NCBI GenBank assembly: GCA_020633295.1
Contig: JACKDW010000024.1
Span: 1-64,000, forward strand
DNA from: Myxococcales bacterium
Lineage (GTDB): Bacteria > Myxococcota_A > Polyangia > Nannocystales > Nannocystaceae
Reading direction: 5' to 3'
Length of the DNA: 64,000 nucleotides
The position numbers were made by a program, and so were the translations under genes. Shown here piece after piece: positions 46,409 through 57,426 of this stretch; position 1 is the first letter of the stretch, and each line of letters starts with the position of its first letter. The notes below the pieces were generated by a model. The model made no database searches. It saw only the letters and a program-made list of their open reading frames with translations, and was not told the DNA's origin.

Positions 46409-47599
46409 CGCGACCGGGCCGCGCGCGCGCGTCGGCGACGGAGGCCGTACAGGAGCGGGACCAGGAGCAGCGCGAACGCGCCGCGCGAGCGCTGCGGCGC
46501 CGCGCTGCAGTCACAGCCGTCGTCGTCGAGGCCGCCAGCGAAGCCGTCCGTGTCCGTGTCGTAGCCGCCGTCGTCGCCGTCGTCCCCCGCGGTCGCGCCC
46601 GCGCTGCCCGACGCCCCGTCCCCGCTGGTGTCGCCGCCGCTGTCGCTGCCCGAGCTGCCCGAGTCACCGGAGTCACCGGAGTCGCCGGAGTCGCCGGAGT
46701 CGTCGGAGTCGCCAGAGTCGCCAGAGTCGGATCCGTCGCCCGACGTCGGGATCTCGAGGCGCTCGGCCGTGGAGCGCAGCTCCAGCGTCTTGTGGAACGG
46801 GATGACGAGGTCGTTGAGCACCCCGTCGCCGAGCAGCGACTCCGTGTAGTGGAGCTCGCCGTAGACGTCGAGCCGCGCGCGCTGGGTCACCCAGACCTCG
46901 CCGTGCTCGCCGCTCGCGAGCTCGTCGGCGCAGGCCGGCTCACCGTGCTCGGTGACGGTGACGAAGGGCTCGCCGCCCGGCTCCAAGGACAGGTCGAGCG
47001 CGACGCCCTGAAACTCGACGGTCAGGCCCTGCAGCTCCGCGTCGACGTCGTAGTCGAACTGGTTGCCGTTCTCGTCGGCGTCGCCCGCCAGGTCACTCTG
47101 CTCAGCGACGCCGAACTGGACCGGCGCCTCCGGGTGGCCGAAGAGCAGGTACGCGCCGCTGGACGTGGCGAGCTCGGCGACGTGCGGGGCGTCGAGCTGG
47201 AGCAGCTCCTGAACCGGCGAGGACAGCTCGACCCGCACGGAGTACTCGAGGTCGCTCTCGCCCGCGACGCCCTGGAAGGCGACGTGGCCGTCGACGAAGC
47301 TCGCCTCGCCGCGGAGCGCGGCCGAGAAGTCGCCGAGCAGCCGCAGGTTGAGGTCGTCGCCGTTGAGCAGGCCGACGAGCTTGTCGTCGAGCGCGACCGA
47401 GGCGAGCTCGATGTCCTGCTCGTCGAACACGGGGGTGACGATCTGGGCGCCGCCGACCTGGGCGAGGGCCGAGCTGGACGCGAGCGTGAGCGTCATCAGC
47501 GTGGCCGCGCTCAGCGAGCGAAGCGCGAAGGAACGAAGACGAAGCGCGACGGAGCGAACGGAAGGGGAGCGCGGGAATCATGTGCGTTGGGAGGTGCAT
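46405..47599 (-). CDS. Exported protein with MYXO-CTERM-like sorting end (frame break in the signal peptide)
   Basis: The mature region runs from ALAQVGGAQIVTP to an Asp/Ser/Gly repeat ((GDS) units), then DDGCDCSAAP, a hydrophobic helix (GAFALLLVPLLYGL) and RRRRARAARSR, the Cys-helix-basic layout of MYXO-CTERM sorting signals. Its frame has no good start: ATG 47496 gives a signal peptide without a basic region. ATG 47599 has GGAG upstream but is one base out; dropping one base of CCCC near 47565 yields a normal signal peptide ending ASSSALA. Probably surface anchored; function unknown. Confidence 0.75.
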
Positions 47600-47734
47600 T
47601 GCGTGGGTCTCCGGAAAGGAACTGACCACGTCGTAGCCGGGGCCCTGATGTGCGCAAGGGTGTGAATTCATCGCACAAGTGTTGTTGCCACCCCGACGCC
47701 CGCCGAGAGCGAACGATCAGCCGGGTCGCCGCGA

Positions 47735-47750
47735 ATGACTAAACATGACT
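47735..47750. promoter_or_regulatory. Direct repeat ATGACT-AAAC-ATGACT upstream of the exported MYXO-CTERM-like gene
   Basis: Two ATGACT copies separated by AAAC, about 135 bp upstream of the minus-strand start at 47599. It shares ATGACTAAAC with the dyad at 45861. Confidence 0.5.
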
Positions 47751-48469
47751 ATTCGAGCATGTCGATTCTCGTTTCGACCCGAGTGGTCAGGTGGCGACTC
47801 CCGTCGAGGACGCGCGCGCGTCTGCGGCGAGAAACCTCGAGAAAAAATCGCCGCGGTCCGCTCGCGCGGCGGTCGTAGCCACCTCGCCCCCTCGCGCGCG
47901 TCAGCGGTCGCGGTCAGCGCCGCCCCTGAGGACCCGTGAACGCCCGGCGCGTGCCGTTGGACCCTCAGACGGTCCGCGAAGAAAACACCAGGCTCCGCCC
48001 GAACACCGTGCCGGATCGCACACCTGGACGCGCTGGTCGCCCGCACACGATCGCGGCTGCGCGGCCGCCCGCGCGAGGGCTCGCTATGCCTGTCCTTTTA
48101 TTCACGCGACGAGACGCCTCGTATCGTCTTGTCGCTACGATTGGCGCGCTCGAAGGTCGAGCGCATTCATATTCGTGCGCTCGCGCGTCGACGCGCCGAG
48201 CACGGCCTCGTGCTCAAGAAATCGGCGACTCACGGGTGAGGGCGGCCCGACGCCGCGCGCCAACCGTGCATTTTTGGCGGACCGCCGTGCGGATAAGACA
48301 CAGTAAAAAATTTCTTCCGTTGGGAGAAATTTCCGGTTGATATTGATGCACTACTCGACATGCTAATCATAGTCAGCATCGGCCACTGATCCCGGGGCGT
48401 CGAGCTACGCGCTCCACGTATAGTGCGGTCGAATTGTGCTGACATAACGCAATTGGGTGGCGTGATTCA
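47751..48469. other. Long spacer with an AT-rich promoter-like end, no gene
   Basis: No open frame here has a domain, signal or plausible start. The last 190 bp are unusually AT-rich and include the hairpin AAATTTCT-N9-AGAAATTT (48308-48332). They end at the kinase gene, so this is probably its control region. Confidence 0.6.
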
Positions 48470-49090
48470 ATGCTACTAAGCACGCAGTATTATGACTCGA
48501 GGCGCAGACCGCCGAGCACGGCGGCGCCGCTGGCTCGCTCCGCGCGAACGCCGTCCTCGTTGATCTACGGGAGCAGCCAGGAGGAGCTGCAGCGCGAGCT
48601 GGTGGTCCAGCGCGCGGCGCCCCATCAGGGGCCGCTCGCGCCAGGCAGCCTGCTCGCGGGGCGCTACCGAATTCAGCACCTGCTCGGGCACGGCGGGATG
48701 GGCGTGGTCTACCTCGGCGAGCACGTCGCGGTCGGGCGCAAGGTCGCGATCAAGCTGATCACCCCGCGATGGGCCCGCGATCCGATGATCACGCGGCGCT
48801 TCCGCGCCGAGCCGCGGCTGGCGAGCGCGGCCGGGCACCCCAACATCGTCGAGGTGTTCGACGCGGGCGAGCTCCCCGACGGGAGCCTGTACATCGTGAT
48901 GGAGTTCCTCTCCGGCGAGACGCTGCGCGAGTACGTGTCGCGCCGGGGCCGGCTGAGCGAGGCGGAGTCCTGTCGCCTGATCGCGGACGTCGCCCGGGCG
49001 GTGCGCGCGGCCCATCGCGTCGGCGTGATCCACCGAGACCTCAAGCTCGACAACATCACGGTGACGCGCAATACCGCCCTGGCTTGCTAA
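48470..49090 (+). pseudogene. 5' fragment of a Ser/Thr protein kinase gene, cut in the catalytic loop
   Basis: 206 codons ending in an element-derived TAA. The kinase N-lobe is complete: glycine loop GHGGMGVVYLGE, VAIK lysine, helix C (RFRAEPRLASAAGHPNIVEV), hinge YIVMEF, then the catalytic loop IHRDLKLDNI at codons 187-196. After DNI the sequence switches to TVTRNTALAC and stops. The DFG, APE and C-lobe are absent, so this fragment cannot be active. They occur in frame from 53234. The first 45 residues are a Ser/Pro/Arg-rich leader; an alternative start is possible. Confidence 0.9.
49047..49058 (+). repeat. Left 12-bp direct repeat (attL core candidate)
   Basis: TCGACAACATCA, encoding the DNI of HRDLKLDNI. 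It is identical to 53232-53243. The bases on either side differ between copies, so the shared core is exactly 12 bp. Confidence 0.85.
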
Positions 49091-49161
49091 ATTCTTGAAG
49101 ATGGGCGTTAATCCGGTGGCGGCCGCGGGGCTTATCGGGGGCCTCGATTTCGAGCCCGACG

Positions 49162-50364
49162 ATGCCGACTCTGACCCAAAGAGCAGCTGATCGCGCGCGG
49201 CCGCGCGCGCGGCGGTACGAGCTGACCTGCGCGACCGTGCGCGGCTTCATCCTGCGGGTGCTGCCGAGCGGGAGGAAGGCGTACTACGTGCGCTATCGGA
49301 CAGGTGGACGGGACCTCCGCGAGCGGCTCGGCTCGACGATCGAGCTGACCTTCGTCGAGGCGCGGCGGCGGGCGATCGCGCGGCTCGCCGAGGTGCGCGC
49401 CGCGGAGGAAGGCCCACCGGCGCGCGCGCCCCTGCCCGAGGCCGCGTCGCCCCGGCGGCAGACCCCGCGCCTGCGAGAGTTCGCCGCGCGCTTCGTGGCC
49501 CAGCACGTCGACGTTCGGCTCAAGCCCACGACCCAGCTGAAGTACCGCCAGCTGCTGCGCACCGCGATCCTGCCGACCTTCGGCGAGCAGCGCATGGACG
49601 AGATCCGGCGCGCGGCGGTGGTGCGCTGGCACGCGTCGATGGTGAAGACGCCCGGCGAGGCCAACAACGCGCTGACGCTGCTGAAGTCCGTGTACGCGCG
49701 CGCGAAGGAGTGGGACGTGCTGGACGAGGCCTTCGCGGCGCCGACGTCCCGAGTGAAGCGCTTCCCGGACCGCGCGCGGGAGCGCTTCTTGACCCCGGAC
49801 GAGCGCCGCCGGCTCGAGGGCTTCCTCGAGCGCGCGCACGAGCACGACCGCGGCGGCTTCCGGTGGGAGTCCATCTGCGCGCTCCGCCTGCTCGCGCACA
49901 CGGGCATGCGCCGCGGCGAGGTCCTCGGCTTGACGTGGGCGATGGTCGACTGGCGACACCAAGTGCTGCGCCTCCCCGACAGCAAGACCGGGCGGCGCGT
50001 CGTGCCGCTGTCGCCCCAGGCGGTCGCGCTCCTGCGGGCCGCCGCGGCGCGCGAGAACCCGAGCCCCTACGTCGTCCCGACGTCGACCGGCGGGCCCATC
50101 GGCGGCGCTAACCTGACGCACACGTGGATGCGGATCCGACGGCGCGTCGGCCTGGAGGACGTTCGGCTCCACGATCTGCGCCACTCCGCCGCGAGCGACG
50201 CGATCAACGCCGGCGTCCCGCTCGCGGTGATCGGGAGGATCCTCGGTCACCGCAAGCCGAGCACGACGCAGCGCTACGCGCACATCAGCGACGACGCGCT
50301 CGCGAAGGGCGTGGCGCTGATGGGCGCCGTGATCGAGCGGCACTCGAAGGGCGCGAAGCGATAG
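49162..50364 (+). CDS. Tyrosine recombinase / phage-type integrase
   Basis: 400 residues from ATG 49162. An N-terminal arm-binding-like domain (about 15-75, FILRVLPSGRKAYYVRYRTGG) precedes a SAM-like core-binding domain (about 105-190) and the catalytic domain. Catalytic residues are visible: Arg in LLAHTGMRRGEVLGL, HDLRHSAAS (His and Arg), LGHRKPSTTQRYAHI (His and the nucleophilic Tyr). The set R-H-R-H-Y is complete, so it should be active. It lies about 100 bp inside the left repeat, where the integrase of an integrative element usually sits, and most likely catalysed this insertion. Confidence 0.95.
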   Translation: MPTLTQRAADRARPRARRYELTCATVRGFILRVLPSGRKAYYVRYRTGGRDLRERLGSTIELTFVEARRRAIARLAEVRAAEEGPPARAPLPEAASPRRQTPRLREFAARFVAQHVDVRLKPTTQLKYRQLLRTAILPTFGEQRMDEIRRAAVVRWHASMVKTPGEANNALTLLKSVYARAKEWDVLDEAFAAPTSRVKRFPDRARERFLTPDERRRLEGFLERAHEHDRGGFRWESICALRLLAHTGMRRGEVLGLTWAMVDWRHQVLRLPDSKTGRRVVPLSPQAVALLRAAAARENPSPYVVPTSTGGPIGGANLTHTWMRIRRRVGLEDVRLHDLRHSAASDAINAGVPLAVIGRILGHRKPSTTQRYAHISDDALAKGVALMGAVIERHSKGAKR

Positions 50365-50385
50365 CCGTGCTCGCGCGCCGCGGCG

Positions 50386-51708
<1,323 letters not shown>

Positions 51709-51727
51709 GTGGTCCCTCCCCCCGCGC

Positions 51728-52660
51728 TCACTCGCGCAGCTCCCGGCCGGTGAGGTGCAGGAACACCGCCTGCAGGCTGGGCGCCTCGACCTTGACGTCG
51801 GCGACGCGCAGCCCGGCCGCCTGCACGCGCTCGAGCAGCGGCGGGAGCTCGCGCGCGATGTCGCGGTGACGCGCCTGGATGACGCGCCCGTCGAGCGCGG
51901 CGCCGGCCAGCTCGAGCGGCGCCTCCGGGGCTGCCTCGAGGGTCAGGATGACCGCGCGCTCGCTCCCCACGGTCGCGGCGATCAGCTCGTCGAGCGTGCC
52001 GCTCGCGATCGCCACGCCGTGGTCGATGATGACGATGCGATCGCAGATCTGCTGGGCCTCGTCGAGCTGGTGCGTGGTGATCAGCAGCGAGGCGCCGCGC
52101 TCGCGCAGCCCCTCGAGCATCTCCCAGATGCGCGCGCGGCTCTGCGGGTCGACGCCGACGGTCGGCTCGTCGAGCAGGATGACCTCGGGCTGGTGCAGCA
52201 CGCCGCAGGCGATGTTCAGGCGGCGCTTCATGCCGCCCGAGAAGCCCTTGACGCGCTCGCGCGCGCGCTCGGCGAGGCCGGTCCACGCGAGCGCCCAGTC
52301 CACGCGCTCGCGCAGCGCCCTGCGGCCCGCGACGCCGTGCAGCGCGCCGAACAGCGCCAGGTTCTCGCGCGCGTTGAGCTCGCCGTACAGCGCGATGTCC
52401 TGGGGCACGACGCCGAGCCGCTGGCGCGCCGCGCCGCCGCGCGCCGCCGTCTCGAGGGGCTCCCCGAGCAGGCTGAGCGCGCCGCCGTCGAGGCGCACGC
52501 GCCCGGTGATCGAGCGCAGCAGCGTCGTCTTGCCCGCGCCGTTAGGGCCGAGCAGCGCCAACCACTCGCCGCGTCGCAGCTCGAGGGACGCGCCGCGCAG
52601 GGCCTCGGACGCGCCGAAGCGCTTGCGCGCGTCGTGGACCTCGAGGACCGTCTCAGGCAT
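51728..52660 (-). CDS. ABC-2 type transporter ATP-binding protein
   Basis: About 310 residues from ATG 52660 (ATG 52672 also possible). Motifs: Walker A GPNGAGKTT, Q-loop VVPQDIALYGE, signature FSGGMKRR, Walker B VILLDEPTVGVD and H-loop TTHQLDEAQ. The C-terminal 90 residues are the extra domain found in DrrA/CcmA-like drug or lipid exporters. It powers the permease encoded next to it. Cargo is unknown; similar two-gene pumps expel antibiotics or lipophilic compounds. Confidence 0.93.
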   Translation of the reverse strand: MPETVLEVHDARKRFGASEALRGASLELRRGEWLALLGPNGAGKTTLLRSITGRVRLDGGALSLLGEPLETAARGGAARQRLGVVPQDIALYGELNARENLALFGALHGVAGRRALRERVDWALAWTGLAERARERVKGFSGGMKRRLNIACGVLHQPEVILLDEPTVGVDPQSRARIWEMLEGLRERGASLLITTHQLDEAQQICDRIVIIDHGVAIASGTLDELIAATVGSERAVILTLEAAPEAPLELAGAALDGRVIQARHRDIARELPPLLERVQAAGLRVADVKVEAPSLQAVFLHLTGRELRE

Positions 52661-52672
52661 CGCCCTGGACAT

Positions 52673-53231
52673 ACCACGGGCGCGCGCCTCGACGATCACG
52701 GTCGCCAGCTCCGGGCTCGAGGTGTCGACGGGAGCGACGCGACGCGGCCGCGCGGGGCGAGGACGTCCCCGTTCGGTCAAGCCTGCAGGCGCCGCGGCGC
52801 TCGGCGCTCGGAGCATGACGTCGAATCCGACCGCTCCGCTCGACGAGCGCGACGCGCTCGGCGACGCGCGCCTCACAGACATGTCTGATGAGTCATCTGG
52901 TTGACGACGCTGGGATGACGCGCTCACCGGGATCGAGCCGGGCCCGGTCGCCGGCGCGGCGCCGCCGGGCGCAGGTCGGTCAACGAAGCCCGCGCGCAGC
53001 GGCGCGCGCCGCTCGCGGTCGAGGAGGCGCCCGAGGTCGAATCGGCCCGCGAGCCCCGTGCACGCGTCGGCCCCGAAGCCGCCCGCAGACCCGTGGATCC
53101 AGCGCTCGTTCGTCGTCGCGCGCGGCCGCGCGCGCCCGATGGTGGGTCGAGAATCGGCGCGTGTTTGGTTCGCCGCGCTCCACGGAGCCCTGGCCGCGCA
53201 TTTCGGGGGACCTGGGGGTCTCGCAACAGAG
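52673..53231. other. Right-end spacer of the element with a 12-bp palindrome
   Basis: I find no convincing gene here. CAGACATGTCTG (52876-52887) is a perfect palindrome, followed by GATGAGTCATC (52887-52897), another dyad. Both lie about 215-240 bp upstream of the ABC ATPase start and may control that operon or serve as recombination arm sites. Confidence 0.55.
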
Positions 53232-53243
53232 TCGACAACATCA
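53232..53243 (+). repeat. Right 12-bp direct repeat (attR core candidate)
   Basis: TCGACAACATCA, identical to 49047-49058, in the same codon phase. It is followed by TGCTCGCGG, which continues the kinase. Confidence 0.85.
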
Positions 53244-54874
53244 TGCTCGCGGACCAGGCGGGCATGCACGTGGTCAAGGTGCTCGACTTCGGGCTCGCGT
53301 CGGAGATCCAGGATGAGGACAGCTCGCGCTTGACCCGGCCCGGGCGCGCGATCGGGACCCCGGCGTACATGGCCCCGGAGCAGATGGCGGGGGCGCGCTC
53401 GGCCGAGCAGGCCGACGTCTACGCGCTCGGGACGATCCTGTTCGCGCTGCTCACGGGTCGCGGTCCGTTCTCGGGGATCCCCGTCAACGCGCTCTACGAC
53501 ATCAAGCAGCAGCGCGTGGCGCCCTCGGTGTTCACGCTGCGCAAGGACGTAAGCGTCGAGACCGCGAGCCTCGTCGCCGACTGCCTCGAGATCAACCCGG
53601 GGCGGCGCCCACCGACCGCCGCCGCGTTCCTCGAGCGGCTCGCCGAGGTCCCGACCCCCTGGACGCGGGACCACAGCGCCCTGTCCCGCGACGACGACGC
53701 GCCGCTGCCCCGTCTCGACGTCCTGGCGTCGCCGCGCTACCAGCCGACGGGGACGCCGGAGGACCCGCCCGCGAAGCTCGTCCCGGAGCGCGACTCCGAG
53801 CTCGAGACCGCGCCCCGCGAGCCCGCGCTGCGCAGCGCCTCGACCGCCGAGCTGGTCCGTAGTTCAGCCGGCGAGAACGCGCTGCTCGACGCCGCGATCA
53901 CGCTGCGTCGGCCATCGAAAACCGACGCGGCGCCGGCCAAGGAGGACGCGGACACCCGCCGACTCGGACCGGCCGCGCCGGCGCAGGAGAACCAGCGTAC
54001 ATCCCACGACAGCCCGCTGCGCGCCGAGGACGACGTGACGCCGCACGACGACCGAGGCGCCGCGCGACCGAGCCTCACCGAGCGCGACGTGCGGGTGACG
54101 GCGACCTTCGCCCCCTACGTGGGCGTGATCGTGATCGCGCTGACGCTGACGGTGTGCACGACCCTCGTCGCGATCGCGTCCCTGCGCGGCGCCGAGAGCC
54201 TCGCCACGCATCGGTCGAGCGCGAGCGAGCGGACCCTGGCCCAGCGTGTCGACGGAGCGGACGCGCGCGGGCGCGTCGCCCCGTCCGCCGAGGGGCCGCG
54301 CGCGTCGGCGCTCGTGAGCGCGATGAACTCAGACGCGACCGCGGGGGCCGAGGACACGACCTTCGTCGACCCGTCGACCGTGCGCGTCGTCGGCGACGCC
54401 GCGTCCTCCGCCGCGGTGACGCGACCCACGGCGACCCCCGCCGGCGTCGTCGAGAGCCCTCCAACGGCCGACTCCGCGCCGGGGCCGGAGCCGTCGGAGT
54501 CGCTGTTGAAGGCGACGTCGGATCCGGAGCCGAAGTTGGAGCCGAAGTTGGAGCCGAAGTTGGAGCTGAAGCCGAGGTCGGAGCCGAGATCGGAGCCGAA
54601 AACCGCGTCGAAGCCGGCGCGACCGTGGGCGAGCGCCCGCTGTGAGACCACGCGCGGTGACGCTGAGCGCGCGCGCGCCAACTACGACTGGAGCTCGCTC
54701 GCGCGCCTCGCCGGCGATCAAGGCTGCTGGCGGCGTCGCGTCGACAGCGACCGGCTGCGCACGCGGGCGCTGCTCGAGCTGAAGCAGTACGACGAGTGCA
54801 TCGCCCAGGGCGCGCGCTCCCACGATCCGCAGATCGAGCGCATGGTCAAGATCTGCGCGGGTAAGCGGGGATAG
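53232..54874 (+). pseudogene. 3' fragment of the Ser/Thr protein kinase gene
   Basis: From DNI (53234) the frame runs for 546 residues. It starts with MLADQAGMHVVKVLDFGLAS (DFG metal site), then GTPAYMAPEQMAG (activation segment and APE), ADVYALGTILFALLTGRGPF and the helical C-lobe. A Pro/Arg/Glu-rich region follows, then one membrane helix (YVGVIVIALTLTVCTTLVAIAS, encoded near 54116) and an extracytoplasmic part with SEPKLEPKLEPK-type repeats and a Cys-containing end. It lacks a start and the ATP-binding lobe. Joined to the 5' fragment it makes a typical membrane-anchored myxobacterial kinase of about 739 residues. Confidence 0.9.
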
Positions 54875-54883
54875 GAGGTCACG

Positions 54884-55714
54884 ATGATGCAGTCACTCGT
54901 CCTCGCCGCCGTCGCGGCGCTCGCTAGCCCGTCGGGCGCGCCCGCGGAGCTGGCCATCAACGTCGACACCAGCGATATCCGCAACGGCGCGCCGATCGTG
55001 CGCAAGCACCTCGAGCGACGCGCCGCCGAGGCGGCCGCGCGCGCGGAGCTCCGCGCGGAGGGGCACGCGCTCGAGTGCTCGATCAAGGTGCTCGAGGTCA
55101 ACGATCCCGAGCCTGGCTACGTCATCAGCCTGTCGATGCGACGCGACGGCGAGGAGGTGACCGAACGAGCGCGTCGGAAGTCGTGCGCGCTGTGCAGCGA
55201 GTCGGAGCTCATCGAGGTCGCGGCGCAGGAGCTCGAGGCGCTGCTCGCGGACGCGGGGAGGCGCGCGCAGGCGGCCCCCGCCGCGGCTCCGGAGACGGCC
55301 CCCGCGCGAGATCCTCGCGCGATCGAGTCACCGCCGGCGACGCCCGCTCCTGTCACGAACGACGAGGCCGTGACGAGTCCGGAGGGCCCGATCGACGCGC
55401 CGCAGGACGACTCGCTCGCCCCGCGACGGGGGCCGCTCACCGCCGCCGGGAAGACGGGCGTCGGGCTGCTGGTCGTGGGCGCCGTCGGCCTCGGCGTGGG
55501 CGTCGGGCTCGCGGCGCGCGCGCCCACGCTGCGGGAGAGCAACCCGCTCGAGGTCGTCGACACGCGACCTGTCGGATCGGCCATCCTCGCCACGAGCGCC
55601 GTCGCGCTGGTCGCGGGCGCCGTGTTGGTCGGCCTCGGCCGCGGGCGCCGGGTGCTCACCGCGCCGGTCGCGAGCGCGCGACAGATCGGGTGGCAGCTCC
55701 ATGTCCGGTTCTAA
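54884..55714 (+). CDS. Membrane-associated protein downstream of the kinase, unknown function
   Basis: 276 residues from an ATG 9 bp after the kinase stop, with GGAGG just upstream. A short signal-like hydrophobic N-terminus (SLVLAAVAALASPSGAPA) precedes a domain with ELAINVDTSDIRNG and KSCALCSESELIEVAAQELEALL. A Pro/Ala/Asp linker follows, then two hydrophobic helices (VGLLVVGAVGLGVGVGLAAR, AILATSAVALVAGAVLVGL). No known family. The order kinase, this gene, lipoprotein suggests one operon and a shared envelope role. If transcription starts before the kinase, the element may reduce its expression. Confidence 0.75.
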   Translation: MMQSLVLAAVAALASPSGAPAELAINVDTSDIRNGAPIVRKHLERRAAEAAARAELRAEGHALECSIKVLEVNDPEPGYVISLSMRRDGEEVTERARRKSCALCSESELIEVAAQELEALLADAGRRAQAAPAAAPETAPARDPRAIESPPATPAPVTNDEAVTSPEGPIDAPQDDSLAPRRGPLTAAGKTGVGLLVVGAVGLGVGVGLAARAPTLRESNPLEVVDTRPVGSAILATSAVALVAGAVLVGLGRGRRVLTAPVASARQIGWQLHVRF

Positions 55715-56267
55715 GAGACAGCTCGCGCGCGTGTGCGCGGCCTTCGCGATCGCGCTCGCCAGCGTGACCTGGGGCGCGTGCATTCGCGTCAACGAGCAGC
55801 ACTGCGCCAACAACGACGGCGACGCGAGCTGTCAGACGGCCGGGCGCCCCTACTGCAGCCTGTGCGGCGTCGAGATCGACGGCTGCGTCGCCGAGCCGGT
55901 GATCGATCCGGACTGCGCGATGCCGGAGGATCTGGATGATCCTGGCACGACGATGGCGTCGGAGAGCGAGTCGTCGACCTCGTCGCCGACCGACGCGGAC
56001 GCGAGCGTGACCGACAGCGGCGGCGACGAGAGCACCGGGAACGAGCCCGACGAGAGCACCACGAGCGCCGAGAGCAGCGACAGCGACAGCAGCGACAGCG
56101 ACAGCACCGACAGCGACAGCGACAGCACCGACAGCGACAGCGACAGCGACAGCACCGACAGCGCGACGACCGGCGGCGAGTGCCTCGAGGAGGGCGAACT
56201 CTGTACGCTCGATCCTGAAGGCTGCTGCCCGGGCCTCACCTGTACCGCGCTGCTCACCTGCGAGTAG
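55701..56267 (+). CDS. Small lipoprotein with Asp/Ser repeat
   Basis: 188 residues; the start overlaps the previous stop by 14 bp. The signal peptide ends in a lipobox (SVTWGACIRV). The mature part has CANNDGDASC and YCSLCGVEIDGC, then an acidic Ser/Asp repeat (SDSDSTDSDSDS type), and a C-terminal Cys-rich piece with CLEEGELCTLDPEGCCPG. I recall similar short CANxxGD lipoproteins beside kinases in related bacteria. Probably an outer-surface protein; function unknown. Confidence 0.75.
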   Translation: MSGSKRQLARVCAAFAIALASVTWGACIRVNEQHCANNDGDASCQTAGRPYCSLCGVEIDGCVAEPVIDPDCAMPEDLDDPGTTMASESESSTSSPTDADASVTDSGGDESTGNEPDESTTSAESSDSDSSDSDSTDSDSDSTDSDSDSDSTDSATTGGECLEEGELCTLDPEGCCPGLTCTALLTCE

Positions 56268-56310
56268 ACGCGCCCGATCGCCCCCGCGATGTTGAAGAGT
56301 CCCCCGTACT

Positions 56311-56375
56311 CCGCGAACGCTCCTGGGTACCAGTCCCACCCGCCCGGGAGCGTTCGCGGCGTATACCTACGCCGC
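56311..56375. terminator. Two adjacent hairpins between convergent transcription units
   Basis: The first has 17-bp arms (56311-56327 and 56343-56359) with one G-U-compatible mismatch and a 15-nt loop. The second, GCGGCGTA-TACC-TACGCCGC (56356-56375), is perfect and overlaps the first. No T-tract is present. The position suits a two-way terminator. Confidence 0.6.
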
Positions 56376-56403
56376 TCGCCGTGGGCGCGCGCTCAACGGC
56401 GGA

Positions 56404-57426
56404 TCAGCGGAGCTCGTCGGTCAGCGGGATCGTCTTGAGCCAGCTGCTCACGTGACACGCGAGCACGCGGTCGGCGCCCGCGCCGCGCCAGCTGCACTCC
56501 GCCGTCGCGAACATCGAGGCGCCGTCACCGGACTCGGGGCGCATCGTCAGGTCGGGCTTGAACGTGTTCGGGGTGAAGCGGAGGATGTCCGTCGGCGCGA
56601 TCGGGCTCGCGGCCGCGCACCCCGGGTACAGGGTGCTGATGTCGTTGGGGTTGATCCCCGCCTCCCACGTGAAGCTCCCGCGATACATCTGCGACCGCTT
56701 GCTGAGCTTGCGACCTTTCCTCGGCGCCACCGCGGTCAGCACCCCGTAGTGCACGGCGCCGGCGGCCTCGTGGCGGGTCTCGAAGCGGACGTCGATCGAG
56801 GGCAGCGCGCCGCGCGGAGCGGATCCCGACACGCGCGCGAGCACCGTCCTCGTCAACCCGAGCCGCGCCTCGGCGTGCTCGCAGCGGGTCGGCTGCGGCT
56901 TCAGCGACACCGTCATCGGCTTGAAGCGCGCCTCGCAGCGCGGCGTCTCCAGCTCGCAGATCACCTCGTCCAGGATCGGCGCTCCGGAGTGGAGCACGTC
57001 GTCGGGCGCGCGCACGCGCACGCTCTCGAGCGCGGACCTCTCCTCCGCGACGACACACCCCGCGGGGATCGGGAGCTTGTCGAGGCGGTAGAAGAAGTTG
57101 CGCTCGAGGCCCGGCGCCTCGGCGCCGTGTCCTTCCTCCAGCGCGCCCCACACGACGAGCCCCGCGCCCTGCAGCATGGTGTTCATGTGGAGCTTCAACG
57201 GGCTCGTCATCCTGCCCGCGATGCTGGCGGCGTAGATGCCCTCGACGACGATCGGCTCGGGCGTGAAGGTCACGCTCGGACAGGGGTTGTGCGCGGCCTT
57301 GCTCGGCTCGATCGGCGCCGGGCTCGGCCTCGTCGTCTGCTTCTTGCTGCTGGGCTGCTTGGGCGCCGCGACGGCGAGGGCCGGCGCGACGAGGAGGACG
57401 GCGAGGAGCGGAGCGAAGCGGCGCAT
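56404..57426 (-). CDS. Exported protein of unknown function
   Basis: About 340 residues from ATG 57426. A Sec signal peptide (RRFAPLLAVLLVAPALAVAA) is followed by a short Lys/Pro-rich linker. The mature domain contains at least six cysteines (NPCPSVTF, GCVVAEE, VICELETPRCEARF, RCEHAEARLGL, YPGCAAA, AECSW), likely paired in disulphides. No known motif is seen. It is probably periplasmic or secreted. Confidence 0.7.
   Translation of the reverse strand: MRRFAPLLAVLLVAPALAVAAPKQPSSKKQTTRPSPAPIEPSKAAHNPCPSVTFTPEPIVVEGIYAASIAGRMTSPLKLHMNTMLQGAGLVVWGALEEGHGAEAPGLERNFFYRLDKLPIPAGCVVAEERSALESVRVRAPDDVLHSGAPILDEVICELETPRCEARFKPMTVSLKPQPTRCEHAEARLGLTRTVLARVSGSAPRGALPSIDVRFETRHEAAGAVHYGVLTAVAPRKGRKLSKRSQMYRGSFTWEAGINPNDISTLYPGCAAASPIAPTDILRFTPNTFKPDLTMRPESGDGASMFATAECSWRGAGADRVLACHVSSWLKTIPLTDELR

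Noticed and set aside
48470..49090. Functional short kinase-like regulator
   Set aside because: It ends right after the catalytic loop and lacks DFG and the C-lobe, which occur in frame beyond the element, so it is a fragment.
53093..53231. N-terminal extension of the kinase 3' fragment from an upstream start
   Set aside because: The frame before DNI is inside the inserted element, is Arg/Pro-rich and has no kinase similarity; the start is accidental.
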